A stretch of DNA of 64,000 nt from Labilithrix sp. (lineage in GTDB: Bacteria > Myxococcota > Polyangia > Polyangiales > Polyangiaceae), in the NCBI GenBank assembly GCA_028287035.1, contig JAQBQL010000186.1, positions 1-64,000 of the forward strand, written 5' to 3'. Numbering within the stretch: the first letter of the stretch is position 1; every line of letters starts with the position of its first letter. The notes below the pieces were generated by a model, which was given only the letters and a program-made list of their open reading frames with translations, ran no database searches and was not told where the DNA came from. A program made the position numbers and the translations under genes. Shown here piece after piece: positions 59,886 through 64,000 of the stretch.

Positions 59886-61049
59886 ATGATTCTCTCCAGG
59901 AGCTTCTACGCACTGACTCTCGGGCTTGCCGTCGCGGGCACGCAAGCCTGCACCGACGACCCCACCGGCGCCACAGCGCCCGTGACGCCCGCGGGCGGCC
60001 CGGCAAAGAACGGATTCCAGATCACGGTGAGCGGCGAGGACCTCGCCATCAACGGCTACGACTGGCAGGACGGCGCGAAGGCCAACGACGATCCACCGGC
60101 GTTCGTCGACGGATGGGCCGTGGTGTTCGAGCACATCATCGTCACGATCGGTGAGGTGAGGCTCAATGCCAGTCCCGACAAGGACCCGGCGAATCCCGAG
60201 ACGCAGGGCCCCGTCGTCGCCCTTGCGAGCGGTCCCTGGGCGGTCGACGTGACGGTGGGTGGCAGCCTCGTTGGCAAGAGCGGCTCCGCGGCGGAGAAGA
60301 CGGTCGCCATCGCGAGCATCGACAGCCAGACCGACGGGACGCCCTTCGACCCGGCGCAGCGCTACGCCTTCAACTACACGACGGTTGCCGCGAGCGCGGC
60401 TGCGAAGCCCGTCAACCTCGATGCCGAAGGTCTCGCGCTCTACGAGCAAGCGAAGATCATGGGGTGGGCCATGCTCTACGTCGGAACCGCGACGTACAAG
60501 GGTCCCGCGCCCGACCCGGGCAGCGTGTTCGCGAATATCCCTTCGTCCGTGAAGTTCACCCTCGGCATGCGGAACCCGAGCTCGTACATCAATTGCCAGA
60601 ACACCGATCTCCAGCAGATCGGCGACGACCTCTTCCCGCGCGGCGTGCAGGCCAGCGCCGACAAGGCGACCGTCGCGCAGATCACCATCCACACCGACCA
60701 CTCGTTCTGGAGCAAGCTCAACGTCGAGGGGACCGAGCTCCACTTCGATCCCATCGCGGCGCGCGCCTCCACCTACGGTACCGTCGGCGCGCCCCCGGGT
60801 ACGGTCACGATCGATGATCTCGTGGACGTCGACGTCACCGGGTTCCGGACCAGGAACGGCGAGCCCCTCCCCGCCCGCAGCCTCGTGCCGGATTACGCAG
60901 CGCCCGCGGGACAGCTTTCGTACGACGCGAACGGCACGAGGTTCGCGAGGCCGAACAGCTTCGCTTCGTATCTGGAATACTCGGCGACGTCCGGCGGTCA
61001 CCTCGATGCCGACGGCCTGTGCAAGGTGCGGAACGACTACGACCTTTGA
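59886..61049 (+). CDS. Receptor-partner lipoprotein with GW-VTIG motif (second copy)
   Basis: 387 residues; AAAGGA lies before the ATG at 59886, 13 bases after the previous gene. Signal peptide and probable lipobox GTQAC (Cys22). The mature part contains GWAVVFEHIIVTIGEVRLN, the paralogous motif of the preceding protein, then SGPWAVDVTVGGSLVGKSG and a His-bearing stretch, AQITIHTDHSFWSKLNVEGTELHFD, that could bind a metal. It ends DADGLCKVRNDYDL. Unknown family; grouped by operon with the TonB-dependent receptor. Confidence 0.82.
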   Translation: MILSRSFYALTLGLAVAGTQACTDDPTGATAPVTPAGGPAKNGFQITVSGEDLAINGYDWQDGAKANDDPPAFVDGWAVVFEHIIVTIGEVRLNASPDKDPANPETQGPVVALASGPWAVDVTVGGSLVGKSGSAAEKTVAIASIDSQTDGTPFDPAQRYAFNYTTVAASAAAKPVNLDAEGLALYEQAKIMGWAMLYVGTATYKGPAPDPGSVFANIPSSVKFTLGMRNPSSYINCQNTDLQQIGDDLFPRGVQASADKATVAQITIHTDHSFWSKLNVEGTELHFDPIAARASTYGTVGAPPGTVTIDDLVDVDVTGFRTRNGEPLPARSLVPDYAAPAGQLSYDANGTRFARPNSFASYLEYSATSGGHLDADGLCKVRNDYDL

Positions 61050-61061
61050 GCGCCCGCCGCG

Positions 61062-62466
61062 TCAGCCGTCGCACATGAGAGGCTCGCCGTTCTGCCCGGG
61101 GCCGGCGCAGAGCGGCTTGTCGTCGGGGCACGTGGCGTGGCCGACCGTCTTGCCGTCCTTGCAGACGGTGCCGGTCTTCTGGAGGATGACGTCGCAGAAG
61201 CCGCCGTCCGGCTTGCCGGAGCACGGGTCGGCGCCGCCGCCGCTCGCCGCCGCGGGACGAGCCACGTCGCCGCGCATGAACGAGGGCAGCGCCACCCAGC
61301 CGAAGCGGCCTGCGATCTCGCCATAGGCGAAGATGATCCGCGGACGCCGCTTGAGATCGGTCGGCGCCCACACGAGCGCCGGTCGCTGCTTCGTCGACCT
61401 GACGCGCTTGAAGCCGACCGTCTCGTGGCCGATCGCGAACGTGTCGGCGGCGACGCCTCCGACGCGCGGCGTGTTGTAGGCGAGATTCAGGAGATTGCCG
61501 TCACGAAGCAGGTAGTCCTTCACCTGCTTGCTCCCGTCGCCCGGCGCGACCTTCGCCGCCGCGAAGTCCTGCGCCGGCAGCTTGGTCCACGAGTACGTCG
61601 CGGGGTCGAGGCCGAAGTCCTCGGCAGACTTGACGACGTACTTGGTCGAGACGAACGAGCGCACCGCGCGCGGGACGTGCGTCCCCATGGCGGCGACGTC
61701 GGCCGCACGCACCACGTTCGACAGCTTGATCCAGCCGCTCGCCTCCGCGGTCTTCACGCCGCCCAGGAAGACGTAGAAGGCATAGACGTACGGCACGGGC
61801 GCCGCGTCGTCGGCCGACCTCATCGACTTCATCGCGCCGTAGTTGATCTCGACGCAGCTCTTCGCCGGATCGCCGGCAACGATGGTGGCCGAACCGTCCG
61901 GGTTCCACGCGAAGCAGGGGCTCGTGAAGAATCCGCGCGCCGCGCCCCCGCCCTCGTAGAGGATCGTGTGGTCGGCGACCTCCCATCGTCCGGTATCGAG
62001 CTTGCCGGAGCGCTGACCCTCGGGGACGCGCTTCTCCAGCTCGGTGACGTAGTCGGGAGGCAAGTAGCGATTGTGGCCGGGCTGCGCGTTCGGTACCTGG
62101 CAGTTGAGCGGTGAGCCGCCGCAGACGCACTTGCCCTTTCCCGATGTCGACGTTCGGCAGCCCGAGGGTTCCGATGGCGGCGGGCTCCAGCTCCTCGTCG
62201 GCGTCCACCGGATTGTCGAGGATCGGGACCGTGCCCGCCTCGGCGCCGGCGAGGTCGCCCTCGTCGGAGATCCACTCGTCAGCGCCGATCTCGAGGTCGG
62301 CCAGCTCTGCGCGCTCCTCGGCCGTCGAGAGCGATGGATCGTCGCCATTCGCCGGCGGCGTCGCATCGTCGGGATTGCCGAGGCGGCTCGGGCCTTCCGT
62401 GGACGACGCGCAGCCGGAGAGCACGAGGAGCGCGGCCAGCGCGGCCAGCATGGTGGTGGTGCGCAT
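61062..62466 (-). pseudogene. Frameshifted lipoprotein, tandem paralog of the 62471-63943 gene
   Basis: Start (ATG 62466), lipobox VLSGC and an acidic region containing TAEERAELADLEIGADE are read in one frame to about 62130; the rest (KCVCGGSPLNCQVPNAQ onward to the TGA at 61062) is in the next frame. The switch falls at GGGAAAGGGC (minus strand, about 62128-62140), where one extra base, or two missing ones, breaks the frame. Both halves align along their length with the upstream paralog (YVYAFYVFLGG ... ASGWIKLSNVVR ... FGLDPATYSW). Either a recent mutation or a base error in the read; apart from this the gene looks intact. Downstream domains keep about eight Cys. Confidence 0.75.
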
Positions 62467-62470
62467 GGCT

Positions 62471-63943
62471 TCAGCCGTCACACGCGAGGGTGCTGGTGAC
62501 GGCGCCCTGGCCGACGCAGAACGGCCGGTCGCCGGGGCACGGGGCGGGCGGCTGGGCGACGGTCTTGCCGCCCTGGCACGCGTAGCCCGTGCTCTTCAGG
62601 ATCTCCGTGCAGTAGGCGCCGTCGCTCTTGCCTTCGCACGGGTCGCCGGTCGAGGGACCGGTCGCGCCCGGCTTCACCTTCCCCTTCATGATCGCGGCTG
62701 CGGCCATCCAGCCGTACCGATCGTCGATGCGGCCGTACACGAAGAACATCTTGTGGGCCTTCTGGGCGGTGTCGTAGACGGGCACCCAGACGATGGCCGG
62801 CCGCGACTTCGTCGACCGCGCGCGCTCGAAGCCGAGCGTGTGGTCGCCGACCGGCAGCGTGTCGGTGGCGGGACCGCCCACGCCGGGCGTGGCGTAGGCG
62901 AGATTGACGATGTTGCCGTTGTTGAGAAGGTAGTCGTTGGCCTCGCGGCTGCCGTCCTGCGGCGCCTTGTTCTTCAGGAAGCTCCACGTCGCCGCGCCCG
63001 AGAGCTGGTCCTGACGGAACGTCGCGGGGTCGAGGCCGTAGTCCTTCGCCGACCGGACCACGTAGCTGGTCGCAACGAGCTTCGTCACGTGCGGGGGCGA
63101 GTGGGTGCCCATCTTCACGAGCTCGCTCTTCCGGACGACGTCATCGAGCTTGATCCATCCCGCGGCGTCGAAGCCGTTCGTGAGCTGGACGTTGAACGCG
63201 TAGACGTAGCGGTTGTTCGAACCGCGGGGGATCGCCTTGATCTGGCCGTAGTTGATCTTCACGCACGTCTTGCCGGCCATCGCGGGGTCGGGCTCGGCCC
63301 CGTACGTCGTCGTGCCGTTCACGACCGTCGTGGTGAGCCTCTGGCACGGGCTCGTGAAGGTCCCGCGCACGCCGCCGAGGCCGTCGACCATGACGGTCCG
63401 CGGCTTCACCTCCCAGCGGCCGACGCCGATGACGACGTTCGAGCGATCGATCGCCGGGTGGGCCTTCAGGTAGCTGTCCCACGTCGGCGGGAGCCAGCGG
63501 TTCTTCCCGATCTGGGCGCTCGGCACGCGGCAGTTGAGCATCGAGCCGGCGCAGAGGCAGCGCGGGGTCGCGGCGGGATCCGACTTCACGCACGTACGGA
63601 CGCGGCCCTGCGATTCGCCGGCGAGCGGGATGCGCGAGAGGCCGAGCGTCGCGAGATCGCTCGTGTCGACCTCGTCCGCCGGCTCCTCGTCTGCCTCGGG
63701 AGGGAGCGCGTCGTCGGGCTCGGCGCGGCCCTCGTCGATGGCGGCGAGGTCACCCTCGTCGACCACGGCCTCGTCCGCCTCCACGTCGAGGGCGGCGAGC
63801 TCGGCGCGCTCCTCGGCCGTCAGCCCGGCGGGGTCGGCCGGGTTCTCGAGCGGGCCGGGGCCCTCCGGCTCACCCGAGCACCCGATGGCCACGAACGAAG
63901 CGAGCGCCGCAGCGCAGAGACCAAGGACCTTGGAGGAAGGCAT
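62471..63943 (-). CDS. Cys-containing lipoprotein of a tandem paralog pair
   Basis: 490 residues from the ATG at 63943. Signal peptide with lipobox VAIGC, a very acidic region (LTAEERAELAALDVEADEAVVDEGDL, about 35-90), then a large beta-rich domain: CLCAGSMLNCRVPSAQIGKNRWLPPTW, GVGRWEVKPRTVMVDG, TCVKINYGQIK, AAGWIKLDDVVRKSEL, YVVRSAKDYGLDPATF and YLLNNGNIVNLAYATPGVGG. It ends in a Cys-rich tail (DPCEGKSDGAYCTEILKSTGYAC ... CPGDRPFCVGQG). I know no family for it. The damaged paralog starts 4 bases downstream, so the pair arose by tandem duplication and was one operon. Confidence 0.82.
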   Translation of the reverse strand: MPSSKVLGLCAAALASFVAIGCSGEPEGPGPLENPADPAGLTAEERAELAALDVEADEAVVDEGDLAAIDEGRAEPDDALPPEADEEPADEVDTSDLATLGLSRIPLAGESQGRVRTCVKSDPAATPRCLCAGSMLNCRVPSAQIGKNRWLPPTWDSYLKAHPAIDRSNVVIGVGRWEVKPRTVMVDGLGGVRGTFTSPCQRLTTTVVNGTTTYGAEPDPAMAGKTCVKINYGQIKAIPRGSNNRYVYAFNVQLTNGFDAAGWIKLDDVVRKSELVKMGTHSPPHVTKLVATSYVVRSAKDYGLDPATFRQDQLSGAATWSFLKNKAPQDGSREANDYLLNNGNIVNLAYATPGVGGPATDTLPVGDHTLGFERARSTKSRPAIVWVPVYDTAQKAHKMFFVYGRIDDRYGWMAAAAIMKGKVKPGATGPSTGDPCEGKSDGAYCTEILKSTGYACQGGKTVAQPPAPCPGDRPFCVGQGAVTSTLACDG

Positions 63944-64000
63944 GCGCCGGGTGGAGCAAGAGCGCTGCCAGCGGAACAATCCGGGATCATGGCCACGAAC

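Noticed and set aside
62128..62140. Programmed ribosomal frameshifting at GGGAAAGGGC
   Set aside because: The needed shift is +1 and the frame phasing (GGG AAA GGG) is not that of a -1 slippery heptamer; no stimulator seen, and the paralog has no shift. An indel is simpler.

Overview
The window is very GC-rich, densely coding chromosomal DNA from a Gram-negative bacterium, most likely a member of the Myxococcota (Polyangia-type). Pointers to this are two Ser/Thr protein kinases (one with the HRDVSPQN catalytic loop common in myxobacterial kinases), many lipoproteins with Asp/Ala-rich 'DAG' linkers and Cys-rich repeats, two secreted enzymes ending in a Cys-containing, TM-plus-Arg C-terminus of MYXO-CTERM type, TonB-dependent receptors carrying a TonB_C-like domain, an alkyl-DHAP synthase (ether-lipid) gene, and lipid A genes. 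I see no rRNA, tRNA, CRISPR array, IS element or prophage; no gap between genes exceeds about 300 bases.

Layout. 1-2.8 kb: end of a Gly-rich protein and a kinase-TolB-like-TPR protein. 2.8-5.4 kb: cysD-cysN (sulfate activation), CysN carrying a decayed APS-kinase tail. 5.4-8.5 kb: a DUF4156 lipoprotein, a GST-like protein and a YceI protein divergently placed around an 18-bp perfect palindrome, and an Amt ammonium channel. 8.6-18.3 kb: one long co-directional operon (minus strand) with a PstS-like binding protein, small lipoprotein, OprO/OprP-type porin, lipoprotein, ExbB, ExbD, TonB-like protein, TonB-dependent receptor and a further lipoprotein, which looks like a self-contained uptake machine for phosphate or a related anion. 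18.6-21.1 kb: arsR-acr3-arsC-arsH, immediately upstream on the same strand. 21-24.7 kb: metallophosphoesterase, FAD monooxygenase, secreted trypsin-like protease. 24.7-28.2 kb: fadN-fadA beta-oxidation pair. 28.3-30.6 kb: c-type-haem lipoprotein and membrane Ser/Thr kinase.

30.8-32.8 kb: an ECF sigma factor, its zinc-finger anti-sigma factor with a Cys-rich extracytoplasmic tail, and a DsbA-like lipoprotein. The sigma gene and the DsbA-like gene share an identical bipartite upstream element, so they look like one regulon. 32.8-36.8 kb: alkyl-DHAP synthase, acyltransferase and dicarboxylate symporter operon. 36.9-42.8 kb: metallophosphoesterase, LemA, 5-oxoprolinase (pxpA plus fused pxpBC), lipoprotein plus M23 peptidase, aldo/keto reductase. 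42.8-47.3 kb: skp-lpxD-fabZ-lpxA and a receiver protein with a catalytically dead EAL domain. 47.5-53.7 kb: Cys-rich lipoprotein, small membrane protein, hrcA-cNMP protein-CDF transporter, extensin-like protein. 53.7-56.3 kb: second trypsin-like lipoprotein and a POT peptide transporter. 56.4-61.0 kb: palindrome, TonB_C-fused TonB-dependent receptor and two lipoproteins sharing a motif. 61.0-64.0 kb: tandem paralogous lipoproteins, the downstream one broken by a frameshift.

Starts: many operon genes overlap by ATGA/GTGA/TGATG. About ten first genes have no Shine-Dalgarno but a TANNNT hexamer 6-9 bases before the start codon, suggesting leaderless mRNAs.
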